Source of the DNA: Nitrospirales bacterium
GTDB taxonomy: Bacteria > Nitrospirota > Nitrospiria > Nitrospirales > UBA8639
Assembly (NCBI GenBank): GCA_013817135.1
Contig: JACDDF010000213.1
Location: 1-5,199 of the forward strand
Length of the DNA: 5,199 bases
Direction: 5' to 3'
Part shown: piece after piece, positions 1-4,948 of the stretch
Layout of the letters: the number at the start of each line of letters is the position of its first letter
Numbering within the stretch: the stretch's first letter is position 1
The notes under the pieces: model-generated
What the model saw: only the letters and a program-made list of their open reading frames with translations
The model's database searches: none
Told to the model about the DNA's origin: nothing
Made by a program: the position numbers and the translations under genes

Positions 1-107
1 GCTTTGAGGTTCGTCGTACAACCCTGCGTGAGGGCGAGCAGGACCATCGCGGTGAGAATAATTGTGAAGGAGCGCCGGAGGGAGAGAGAAGTGTAGCCTG
101 TCATCAT
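1..107 (-). CDS. Putative lipoprotein, N-terminal fragment (runs off the left edge)
   Basis: Reading the minus strand from an ATG at 107-105 gives 35 open codons to the window edge. The peptide starts MMTGYTSLSLRRSF, continues into a hydrophobic stretch (about residues 14-27), and reaches LTQGC with Cys30. This is the n-region, h-region and lipobox layout of a type II (lipoprotein) signal peptide, so the mature protein should be lipidated at Cys30 and held in the cell envelope. Two ATG codons are adjacent (107 and 104). The purine-rich AGGCAGG directly upstream sits at a better Shine-Dalgarno distance from the second. A strong sigma70 promoter lies about 70 bp upstream on the same strand, which supports a real gene. 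Only about five residues of the mature part are visible, so no function can be given. It lies downstream of the SGNH hydrolase gene on the same strand but is probably transcribed separately. Confidence 0.7.
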   Translation of the reverse strand, partial: MMTGYTSLSLRRSFTIILTAMVLLALTQGCTTNLK

Positions 108-454
108 CCTGCCTATAGTGGATTGATCTGGAGGAGAAGCTCCATAGTTTATCGGGAGATGCCAGCGTTGAGGTGCAACCATAGGTGATTGCAAAAAAAG
201 TGTCAAGAGAGATTCATGTTCCGCAATCAGGGCGAAAAAATGATGAAAGTCATGAGGTCATAGATGATTATCTTATGGTTCAACTCAGAATCATTAGAAC
301 GTCGAGAACTCACCCGTCAGATGAATAGGCGCAACCGACGCGCAGGTACGGGACGGCAAGCAGGATATCTCTGATGGTTGCAGGAGGGAGGGAGGTAATA
401 CCTTATCCGCTGGATTTCAACTAATTAGGACATCGTAAGAGGTTGATGATGTCC
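108..454. other. Intergenic region without a supportable gene
   Basis: This 347-bp stretch lies between the SGNH hydrolase stop codon and the lipoprotein start. Apart from the promoter at 178-206 and a stem-loop at 427-455, I see no open frame of useful length with a start and ribosome binding site on either strand, and no RNA gene that I recognise. Confidence 0.6.
178..206 (-). promoter_or_regulatory. Sigma70-type promoter for the lipoprotein gene at the left edge
   Basis: On the minus strand a perfect -35 hexamer TTGACA (201-206) is followed after exactly 17 bp by TATGGT (178-183), which matches four of six positions of the -10 consensus. The spacer contains a T7 run. Transcription would start near position 171, leaving a leader of about 65 nt before the ATG at 107. 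Orientation and distance fit the partial lipoprotein gene. Confidence 0.6.
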
Positions 455-455
455 T
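427..455 (-). terminator. Possible stem-loop terminator of the SGNH hydrolase gene
   Basis: AGGACATC (427-434) and GATGTCCT (448-455) form a perfect 8-bp inverted repeat around a 13-nt loop. The stem touches the TAA stop codon of the hydrolase gene (455-457). In the minus-strand direction it is followed by TAATTAG and not by a clean U tract, so it is a weak candidate for intrinsic termination. It could instead protect the mRNA 3' end. Confidence 0.3.
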
Positions 456-1633
456 TATAGAATAGAAGGATCCTGGCATATCCGCTTTGATATCAATTGT
501 GCGGCTAACTCGTGACCTTGTTCATTCCAATGCCCTGCCCCGAGTTTCGTATTGGAGAATCCATGGAGATGTGCGGGATGTTGCTCCGCATACTGCTGAA
601 AATCATACAGCAGATTGAGCACAGGAAAGCCTTCAATTTCGCCAAGCGCTCGAAGTCGTTGCTCCGGGTAATCGAGTTTTTTCGTAGCGAGGCGCTCCTT
701 CAGCAATATTCTCTCTTCTTGGTCGATTTGATCAGGGCTTGTGGCTGTGACAAGAAAAAAATTTGCTCCATGTTTAAGGACCTCCTGATGCATCAATTTC
801 AGAATCCCTTCGGTAATGTCCCACGCCTCACGATGAATCGGCGTCTGGGGCGGAGCATAGACAAAGTCTGCCAGACCTGCCCTGCTAGAGAGGTTTTCCT
901 GACTGTCCCCAATATGCCGTGCGGCCAGCACCCGATTGGCTTGGTTGAGCAATTCCAACGTACGAAAGTTATGTACCCCCCAAAGGAGGAGTCGATATTT
1001 GAGAATTGGTGGGGACCACTCTTGAAAGTTGTATGCCAGCTTCAACTCGCCCTGATCCAAATGAAAGTAGGGACGAGGAATATACGCAGGTTCACGCAAC
1101 TCTGCCCTGGGGAAATTGTCGATGAGATCATTACCGCTAAAAAACATGGTTAGTACGAGGTCGGGGTCATAGGCCCAACCACGGGACCGAAGGGTGATTA
1201 ATTCTTCGGCATTTCCGTACCCTGGAACACCAAAATTAATCACCTCTACTAGGTGAGGGAGCAACCGTTCACAGGATTGAAGCTGTTGTTCGACTTTTCT
1301 CCCGAAGGTGTTCTCCAAGCTAACCTGCCTTGCCTCCGTATAGGAATCGCCCAGAAGCAAGATCCTGTATGTCCCCTTTGGCTTCTGAAGAGGATGTTCG
1401 ACATCTCGAAATCCAGCGGAGTTAATTTTAACATAGGCATTTCCTTCATAACGAAACCACCCTTCCATCCCCGGTTCAAGAATTCGCCCCCTAACAGGAT
1501 CAAAACCGTGAAAGACCGGATATGAGATGTTCATCAGACGAAGCCCGGCTTCGGAAATCAAGAAGCTTCCGAAGATACCCATCAGAACTAACAATGCAAG
1601 TTTAGCCAGATATTTCAATTTTTCCTGTCGCAC
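455..1633 (-). CDS. Membrane-anchored SGNH/GDSL-type hydrolase family protein
   Basis: The 392-residue product has a basic N-terminus and one hydrophobic segment (about residues 9-28), so most of it probably lies outside the inner membrane. The SGNH fold is supported by block I ILLLGDSYTE with candidate nucleophile Ser97, block II NFGVPGYGN (Gly135 to Asn141, oxyanion-hole glycine), block III FFSGND with Asn168, and block V GHWNEQGH near the C-terminus with candidate catalytic His368. The usual Asp three residues before that His is Gly365, so the triad may be atypical. Proteins of this fold are esterases, lipases or acyl/acetyl-transfer enzymes, often acting on polysaccharides; the substrate here cannot be read from the sequence. 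The GTG start at 1633 is the longest possible, because an in-frame TAG lies just upstream. It places the Lys/Arg-rich n-region before the membrane segment, though the ribosome binding site is weak. No acyltransferase (MBOAT) or glycan gene is adjacent. The family call is strong; the precise activity is unknown. Confidence 0.88.
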   Translation of the reverse strand: MRQEKLKYLAKLALLVLMGIFGSFLISEAGLRLMNISYPVFHGFDPVRGRILEPGMEGWFRYEGNAYVKINSAGFRDVEHPLQKPKGTYRILLLGDSYTEARQVSLENTFGRKVEQQLQSCERLLPHLVEVINFGVPGYGNAEELITLRSRGWAYDPDLVLTMFFSGNDLIDNFPRAELREPAYIPRPYFHLDQGELKLAYNFQEWSPPILKYRLLLWGVHNFRTLELLNQANRVLAARHIGDSQENLSSRAGLADFVYAPPQTPIHREAWDITEGILKLMHQEVLKHGANFFLVTATSPDQIDQEERILLKERLATKKLDYPEQRLRALGEIEGFPVLNLLYDFQQYAEQHPAHLHGFSNTKLGAGHWNEQGHELAAQLISKRICQDPSIL

Positions 1634-1688
1634 CCCCCGTGTCTCTTTCTTCTAACACATGATCAGAACCACTTCCCTCTCACTGGCC

Positions 1689-1740
1689 AGTATGGGATAT
1701 GTCAGAGAACGGTATAGAGCTCCTTGTCTGTATCCATACT
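1689..1740. repeat. Imperfect inverted repeat upstream of the SGNH hydrolase gene
   Basis: Left arm AGTATGG-ATA-CAGA (1689-1706, with bulged G1696 and TGT 1700-1702) is complementary to right arm TCTG-TAT-CCATACT (1727-1740). This gives 14 paired positions around a 20-nt loop. It lies 56-107 bp upstream of the GTG start, so it may be a leader RNA structure or an operator. No U tract follows it on either strand. Confidence 0.4.
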
Positions 1741-1952
1741 CCGCATCACATCTTGGTAGGCGACAGAGGCACCCTGACATACGAGAAGTGAGTCCTCTCT
1801 AGACTCTGATCGGCTCTCGACGCATGGGGCTTTAAGGAAATAATTTTGGGGATTATTTTTTCCACATGTTTCAGTTCTGGCGCACCCTACATGGGATTTG
1901 GGGGCACATGGTGATGACCATTTCGTTTCGAGAGAGTTCTAGACAGGCGTCA

Positions 1953-1978
1953 CGATGTGGCCCTTACGGGCCGCATCG
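1953..1978 (-). terminator. Strong GC-rich hairpin downstream of the TPR gene
   Basis: CGATGTGGCCC (1953-1963) and GGGCCGCATCG (1968-1978) form an 11-position stem with a single mismatch or wobble, around the tetraloop TTAC. The hairpin lies about 80 bp past the TPR gene stop codon in its direction of transcription. There is no U tract after the stem, so it may not act as a classical intrinsic terminator. An RNA 3'-end barrier is an equally good reading. Confidence 0.4.
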
Positions 1979-2056
1979 ATGTGGGGAAGGGCAGAGAGAT
2001 GGTCAGAATCCGCTGAGGGTGAAGGTCCGGGTGACGAATGTGTGGAGGAGGATGGG

Positions 2057-3295
2057 TTAGCCCGGAGAAGAAGTGACTGGAGGATTATTTTTTTCGTGAA
2101 TGGCATTGGCCCGGGTTTCCTGCGTGACGGCGTCCTCGGTACGACCCATTTTTCGCAAAAGGGCGGTGTAATTTCTGAGTGCTCGTTCGACCCGGAAATG
2201 GTCTTTCCCCATGGTCTGTTCCGTGAGGGTGATGGTTCGTTGAAACAAGGGCTCGGCTTTTTCATATTGTCCTGTGGTGACATACAGTAACGCTAAATTA
2301 TTGAGAGGGCCGGTCAGACTTGAGTGTTCCGGTCCTTCTGCTTTTTCTATAATGGCAATGGCGCGCTGGATCAAGGGGATGGCTTGCTCGGGTTGGTCCT
2401 GTAGCCTGTAGATTTCTCCCAATTGATTGAGGATGATGGCAACCCGGGGGTGTTCCTTGCCAAACCCCTCTTCGCTAATAGTCAGCATTCGTTCCAATAC
2501 AGGCGTCGCCTGTGGAAATTGTTTAGCCGTACTATAAAGCAGCGCGAGATTATTCAAGCTTCCAAGGAGATGGGGATTGGTGAGGCCAATTTGCTTCTCT
2601 TTGATGGCTAAGGCCCGTAGTAATAATGCCTCTGCCTGGTCATACTGTTCCTGGGCTCGATGGAGAAGCGCGAGATTATTAAGTGGTTCAATGAGTTCAG
2701 GCGCTTCCGTTCCTGTGGTTCTTTCCCGACTGTCGAGGACCCGCTTCAGATAGGGTTCTGCCTGGGCATACTGGGATTGCCGGACAAACAGGGCTGCGAG
2801 ATTTTCCAGGTCACGGATGACCTCAGGGTCATCCGGACCCAGTGCCTGTTCCCGAACGGCTAAGGCTCGTTCAAATGAGGTTTGAGCCTGGTCAAACTTT
2901 TTTTGGGTGACATACAACGCGCCAAGATTACTGAGGCTGGCGGCTAATTCGGCCGATTGAGGTTTGGGACCTTGTTCTTGAATGGCCACGGCCTTTTGGA
3001 GCAGCGCCTCTGCCTGTTCCGGCTCACCTTTCGCATTATGCAGAATCGCGAGATTGGTGATGGACTGGGTGAGGCGAGGGTCCGGGCCTTCAAACTTCTC
3101 TGCTAGTTCGAGAGCAGCATTCAGCTCCTGCTCAGCTTCCGGGAACTTTCCCTGTTCCATCAGGGTGGTGCCTTGTTCGGAGTGGAGTTGCCAGGGCGTT
3201 TTGTCTTCGCTGCACCCGACGAGGGTGATGGTGAGCAGGGTGATTGCCAAGCATCGCCAGATAGATGAGGGCCGATCATAATAGGAAAGAATCAT
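2057..3295 (-). CDS. TPR-repeat lipoprotein (kinesin-light-chain-type tetratricopeptide repeats)
   Basis: From the ATG at 3295 the product has 412 residues. Residues 1-28 are a lipoprotein signal peptide: MILSYYDRPSSIWR, a hydrophobic core, then LVGC with Cys28 as the lipidation site. The rest is almost entirely tetratricopeptide repeats of 42 residues, about nine of them from residue 36 to residue 402, with the signature NLA.LY...Q..QAE.L..RAL.I.E...G..HP. The 42-residue period is typical of TPR_10/TPR_12 (kinesin light chain) arrays, which form superhelical protein-binding scaffolds. No catalytic domain is present, so it is likely an envelope scaffold or adaptor; the partner is unknown. A TTG at 3334 would add 13 residues, but it has no ribosome binding site, lies only about 10 nt after the predicted transcription start, and would put a polar stretch before the signal peptide. 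AAAGGA lies about 13 nt before the ATG, which is somewhat far. The C-terminus is a short Pro/Ser-rich tail. Confidence 0.9.
   Translation of the reverse strand: MILSYYDRPSSIWRCLAITLLTITLVGCSEDKTPWQLHSEQGTTLMEQGKFPEAEQELNAALELAEKFEGPDPRLTQSITNLAILHNAKGEPEQAEALLQKAVAIQEQGPKPQSAELAASLSNLGALYVTQKKFDQAQTSFERALAVREQALGPDDPEVIRDLENLAALFVRQSQYAQAEPYLKRVLDSRERTTGTEAPELIEPLNNLALLHRAQEQYDQAEALLLRALAIKEKQIGLTNPHLLGSLNNLALLYSTAKQFPQATPVLERMLTISEEGFGKEHPRVAIILNQLGEIYRLQDQPEQAIPLIQRAIAIIEKAEGPEHSSLTGPLNNLALLYVTTGQYEKAEPLFQRTITLTEQTMGKDHFRVERALRNYTALLRKMGRTEDAVTQETRANAIHEKNNPPVTSSPG
2090..3190 (-). repeat. Degenerate tandem repeat of 126-bp units encoding the TPR array
   Basis: The conserved Asn-Leu-Ala codons appear on the plus strand as variants of GCGAGATTATT. 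They begin at 2292, 2418, 2544, 2670, 2796, 2922 and 3048, exactly 126 bp apart at each step. The units therefore accumulated only substitutions and no indels, as expected for old duplications under selection for 42-residue protein repeats. Confidence 0.8.
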
Positions 3296-3350
3296 GAGAT
3301 GGGGTGTGTCCTTTGGTTTTGAGTGAGCAAGCAAAAATTGTCAGAGAATG

Positions 3351-3380
3351 ATTGTACTGAAGGGCTCGGGGTCTTGCCAA
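3351..3380 (-). promoter_or_regulatory. Sigma70-type promoter of the TPR lipoprotein gene
   Basis: On the minus strand TTGGCA (3375-3380, five of six -35 positions) is followed after 18 bp by TACAAT (3351-3356, five of six -10 positions). Transcription would begin near 3344, giving a leader of about 50 nt to the ATG at 3295. A small dyad, CCAAACCG (3377-3384) with CGGTTGG (3393-3399), overlaps the -35 element and could bind a regulator. Confidence 0.6.
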
Positions 3381-3462
3381 ACCGCCTGTATCCGGTTGGA
3401 GTTATGAGGGAGGAGCCTCTAACGGAGAGTCTGTGTAAGAATTGAAATAGTTTTCCTATTAG

Positions 3463-3476
3463 ACCCACATGCGGGT
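3463..3476. repeat. Short near-perfect palindrome
   Basis: ACCCACATGCGGGT is a 14-bp palindrome with one mismatched pair. It lies about 85 bp upstream of the -35 element of the TPR gene and 25 bp from the edge of the GC-rich element. It may be a regulator-binding site or chance. Confidence 0.25.
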
Positions 3477-3491
3477 AATCGAGAGCTATTT

Positions 3492-3518
3492 AAAAAAAAT
3501 CGGGAGTATTCAAAAAGG
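3492..3518 (-). terminator. Possible element-derived terminator behind the radical SAM gene
   Basis: In the minus-strand direction the distal arm of the element's terminal inverted repeat (3502-3518) is followed after two bases by a run of eight T (3492-3499). The stem that would precede the U tract is the long-range pairing of the two element ends, or internal hairpins of the element. Termination here is plausible but not a canonical compact stem-loop. Confidence 0.3.
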
Positions 3519-3706
3519 TTCGTCCAGTCCTGTCCTGAGGCTTCTCGAAGGAAAGGCCGCAGCCCCTCGGTCTGGCGGAGCGCACGGAGGAGTATGAGAG
3601 CCAGGCCAAGGGGCGACCTGCCTGCGCGAAGTCGCTCCGGCGAGGGCACGGAACGCCGCTGGCTGCCCCTTGGACTTCGCTCAGTGCATGCTTTTTCAAA
3701 ACTCCC
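3502..3706. mobile_element. 205-bp GC-rich non-coding element with terminal inverted repeats (MITE/REP-like)
   Basis: The ends are GGGAGTATTCAAAAAGG (3502-3518) and, at 3690-3706, a sequence whose reverse complement is GGGAGTTTTGAAAAAGC. These are 17-bp terminal inverted repeats matching at 14 positions. The interior is clearly more GC-rich than its flanks and contains further complementary arms, for example CCAAGGGGC (3606-3614) with GCCCCTTGG (3665-3673). It also carries the ACTTCGCTCAG type of motif seen in dispersed bacterial intergenic repeats. There is no transposase, and no clear target-site duplication is visible. It overlaps the last codons and stop of the radical SAM gene. Open frames across it are by-products of GC-rich sequence. 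Family and copy number cannot be judged from one window. Confidence 0.6.
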
Positions 3707-4715
3707 ACAAAGAGAGTTGCGTGGGTCCCGGCCGTCGAAAGGTCGGAGGAATGGGGGTATCGGGACCGTCCTGAAACCCATGTTTCCGGTAGGCGGTCTC
3801 GAACAGTTGGGCAATGACATCCCACGTTTTCCCCTCACCCACATGGCGTTTGAAAAAGGTTCGTTCTCCGACCTGCCCTTCCCGAACCTCTTTGAGGCGG
3901 GCGAGGATTTTCTGGATTCGATCGGGAAAATGGTGTGTCATCCGTTCAACGAACACCTGTTCCACGTTGTCGTTGAGACGAAGCAGGATATAGGCGGCAT
4001 GTTGGGCTCCCGCATCGCGGGCTCGGGATAAAATCTGTGGAATGTCGTGTTCATTTAATCCTGGAATCACAGGGGCAATCGAGACTGCGGTTGAAATGCC
4101 GGCTTTGGACAAGAATTCTAACGTCTCAAACCGTTTCGTAATTGAGGGGGCTTGCGGTTCAACCTTCCGTGCGATGTCATCTGATGCAAAGGGAATACTC
4201 AAAAAGACGCGCACCCATGCCTTGTCACGCAGCTCTTGCAACATATCAATATCTCGCACGATGAGGGCTGATTTCGTGATGAGTCCAACGGGATTCTGGA
4301 ATTCTGCACAGACTTGTAGGCAGGATCGGGTGAGTTTGTATGTGGCCTCCAGGGGTTGGTAAGGATCGGTATTTCCTGAAAAGACAATCAATTCCCCTTG
4401 CCAGGATCGTTTGTTCAAGGATTCTTGAAGCTTTGCCGGGGCATTCACCTTGACGACCAGCTTGGATTCGAAGTCCGTCCCAGATCCGAACCCCCAGTAT
4501 TCGTGAGAGGGGCGTGCATAACAATAGGCGCAAGCATGAAAGCACCCTCGATAGGGATTCACGCTCCATCGAAAGGGGAGGTCGGGGCTGGTATTCTGGC
4601 TGAGAATGGTCTTCACCGTTTCTTCGTAGATGTCCGGAGTCACTGGTGCAGATGGCTCCAGTCGCTCGCGGACTTCAGAAATGAAGGGATTTTGGGGATT
4701 AGAGATTGGTTTCAT
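3696..4715 (-). CDS. PA0069/Rv2578c-family (SplB-like) radical SAM protein
   Basis: The 339-residue product carries the radical SAM cluster motif CFHACAYC (Cys58, Cys62, Cys65), directly after NPYRG and before YARPSHEYWG. Cys ligands in CxxxCxxC hold a 4Fe-4S cluster that cleaves S-adenosylmethionine. Other family hallmarks are FSGNTDPYQPLE (residues 112-123), TKSALIVRDID (148-158), EPQAPS (186-191) and APVIPGLNEHD (214-224). The family is COG1533, related to spore photoproduct lyase, but it lacks an established substrate; this is not shown to be a DNA repair enzyme. It should act in the cytoplasm under reducing conditions. Length is typical and the gene is intact. The ATG at 4715 is preceded by an in-frame TGA three codons upstream and has no clear Shine-Dalgarno sequence. 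The C-terminus reads QLSLWEF: the last three residues and the stop lie in the terminal repeat of the GC-rich element, whereas relatives commonly end in QLSLF. The gene stands alone and diverges from the tRNA-Arg gene. Confidence 0.92.
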   Translation of the reverse strand: MKPISNPQNPFISEVRERLEPSAPVTPDIYEETVKTILSQNTSPDLPFRWSVNPYRGCFHACAYCYARPSHEYWGFGSGTDFESKLVVKVNAPAKLQESLNKRSWQGELIVFSGNTDPYQPLEATYKLTRSCLQVCAEFQNPVGLITKSALIVRDIDMLQELRDKAWVRVFLSIPFASDDIARKVEPQAPSITKRFETLEFLSKAGISTAVSIAPVIPGLNEHDIPQILSRARDAGAQHAAYILLRLNDNVEQVFVERMTHHFPDRIQKILARLKEVREGQVGERTFFKRHVGEGKTWDVIAQLFETAYRKHGFQDGPDTPIPPTFRRPGPTQLSLWEF

Positions 4716-4760
4716 GTCAGGTCAAAGATTTCGCCGGGTCCTCTTGTTCTCACTAGGTAA

Positions 4761-4774
4761 AAAGGGTACCCTTT
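4761..4774. promoter_or_regulatory. 14-bp perfect palindrome in the divergent intergenic region
   Basis: AAAGGGTACCCTTT is perfectly self-complementary and lies 46-59 bp upstream of the radical SAM start codon, between it and the tRNA gene. Its position suits an operator for the radical SAM gene. In minus orientation it is followed by further T residues, so a very small attenuator hairpin (5-bp stem, GTAC loop) is an alternative. Confidence 0.35.
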
Positions 4775-4787
4775 CACGTCTGCTGTG

Positions 4788-4808
4788 TACCAACAGAACA
4801 TTCTGGTA
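4788..4808. repeat. Dyad TACCA-N11-TGGTA with nested CAGAA-CA-TTCTG
   Basis: TACCA (4788-4792) and TGGTA (4804-4808) are inverted arms. Between and overlapping them is CAGAACATTCTG (4794-4805), with 5-bp inverted arms around CA. The dyad abuts the extended -10 candidate of the tRNA promoter. It is a possible protein-binding site; the two axes of symmetry differ by 1.5 bp. Confidence 0.25.
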
Positions 4809-4812
4809 TAAA
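4804..4812 (+). promoter_or_regulatory. Extended -10 promoter candidate for tRNA-Arg
   Basis: TGGTATAAA on the plus strand has the TGn extension and a TATAAA hexamer matching five of six -10 positions. No good -35 hexamer sits 17-18 bp upstream, which extended -10 promoters can tolerate. The start would be near 4819, leaving about 53 nt of 5' leader for removal by RNase P. A weaker alternative is TTGTAG (4832-4837) with TTTAAC (4854-4859). Confidence 0.4.
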
Positions 4813-4871
4813 TAAATATGCCACATCAGGATTGTAGACGAAAGCCACTGCTTTTTAACGTAAGACTTGTT

Positions 4872-4948
4872 GCCCCCGTAGCTCAGTCGGATAGAGCAGC
4901 GGTTTCCTAAACCGCGGGCCGCACGTTCAATTCGTGTCGGGGGCACCA
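4872..4948 (+). tRNA. tRNA-Arg (anticodon CCU)
   Basis: All four arms fold. The acceptor stem GCCCCCG (4872-4878) pairs with CGGGGGC (4938-4944). The D stem is GCTC/GAGC (4881-4884 with 4894-4897). The anticodon stem GCGGT/ACCGC encloses the loop TTCCTAA, with anticodon CCT at 4906-4908. The variable loop is five bases (GGGCC). The T stem is GCACG/CGTGT with loop TTCAATT. Discriminator A4945 is followed by an encoded CCA (4946-4948). Anticodon CCU reads the arginine codon AGG, generally a minor codon in bacteria. Arginine identity fits the A35-equivalent exception known for NCU arginine isoacceptors. No second tRNA follows. Confidence 0.95.

Larger units (their letters stand above)
1634..2056. 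other. 423-bp intergenic region without a gene
   Basis: The stretch lies between the TPR lipoprotein stop and the hydrolase start. Short open frames here have no ribosome binding site and no recognisable protein signature. I found no convincing sigma70 promoter for the hydrolase gene, although one should lie here unless the gene is read through from the TPR gene. Two inverted repeats are listed separately (1689-1740 and 1953-1978). Confidence 0.55.

Noticed and set aside
174..382. 9-bp inverted pair TGCAACCAT (174-182) and ATGGTTGCA (374-382)
   Set aside because: The arms are nearly 200 bp apart; a 9-bp match is expected by chance in a stretch of this size.
512..1153. Plus-strand 213-codon open frame
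   Set aside because: It lies fully antisense to the SGNH hydrolase gene, whose frame carries the conserved motifs; this is a shadow.
1850..2095. Direct repeat GGATTATTTTTT(T)C at 1850 and 2082
   Set aside because: It is low-complexity T-rich sequence with differing T-run length; the second copy is explained by codons of the TPR gene.
2292..3058. CRISPR-like regular spacing of GCGAGATTATT motifs
   Set aside because: The 126-bp period is explained by the 42-residue TPR protein repeat; the units are divergent coding sequence, not identical repeats with unique spacers.
3490..3844. Minus-strand open frames (3419-3844 and 3490-3825) across the GC-rich element
   Set aside because: They overlap the radical SAM gene out of frame and run through the inverted-repeat element. 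Translations are low-complexity Arg/Ser/Pro-rich, with no start signal or domain.
3594..4031. Plus-strand 145-codon open frame
   Set aside because: It is antisense to the radical SAM gene and the GC-rich element, with no family signature and no ribosome binding site.
4872..4948. tRNA-Arg as an integration (att) site for a genomic island
   Set aside because: No integrase and no repeat of the tRNA 3' end occur in the window; the flank is too short to judge.
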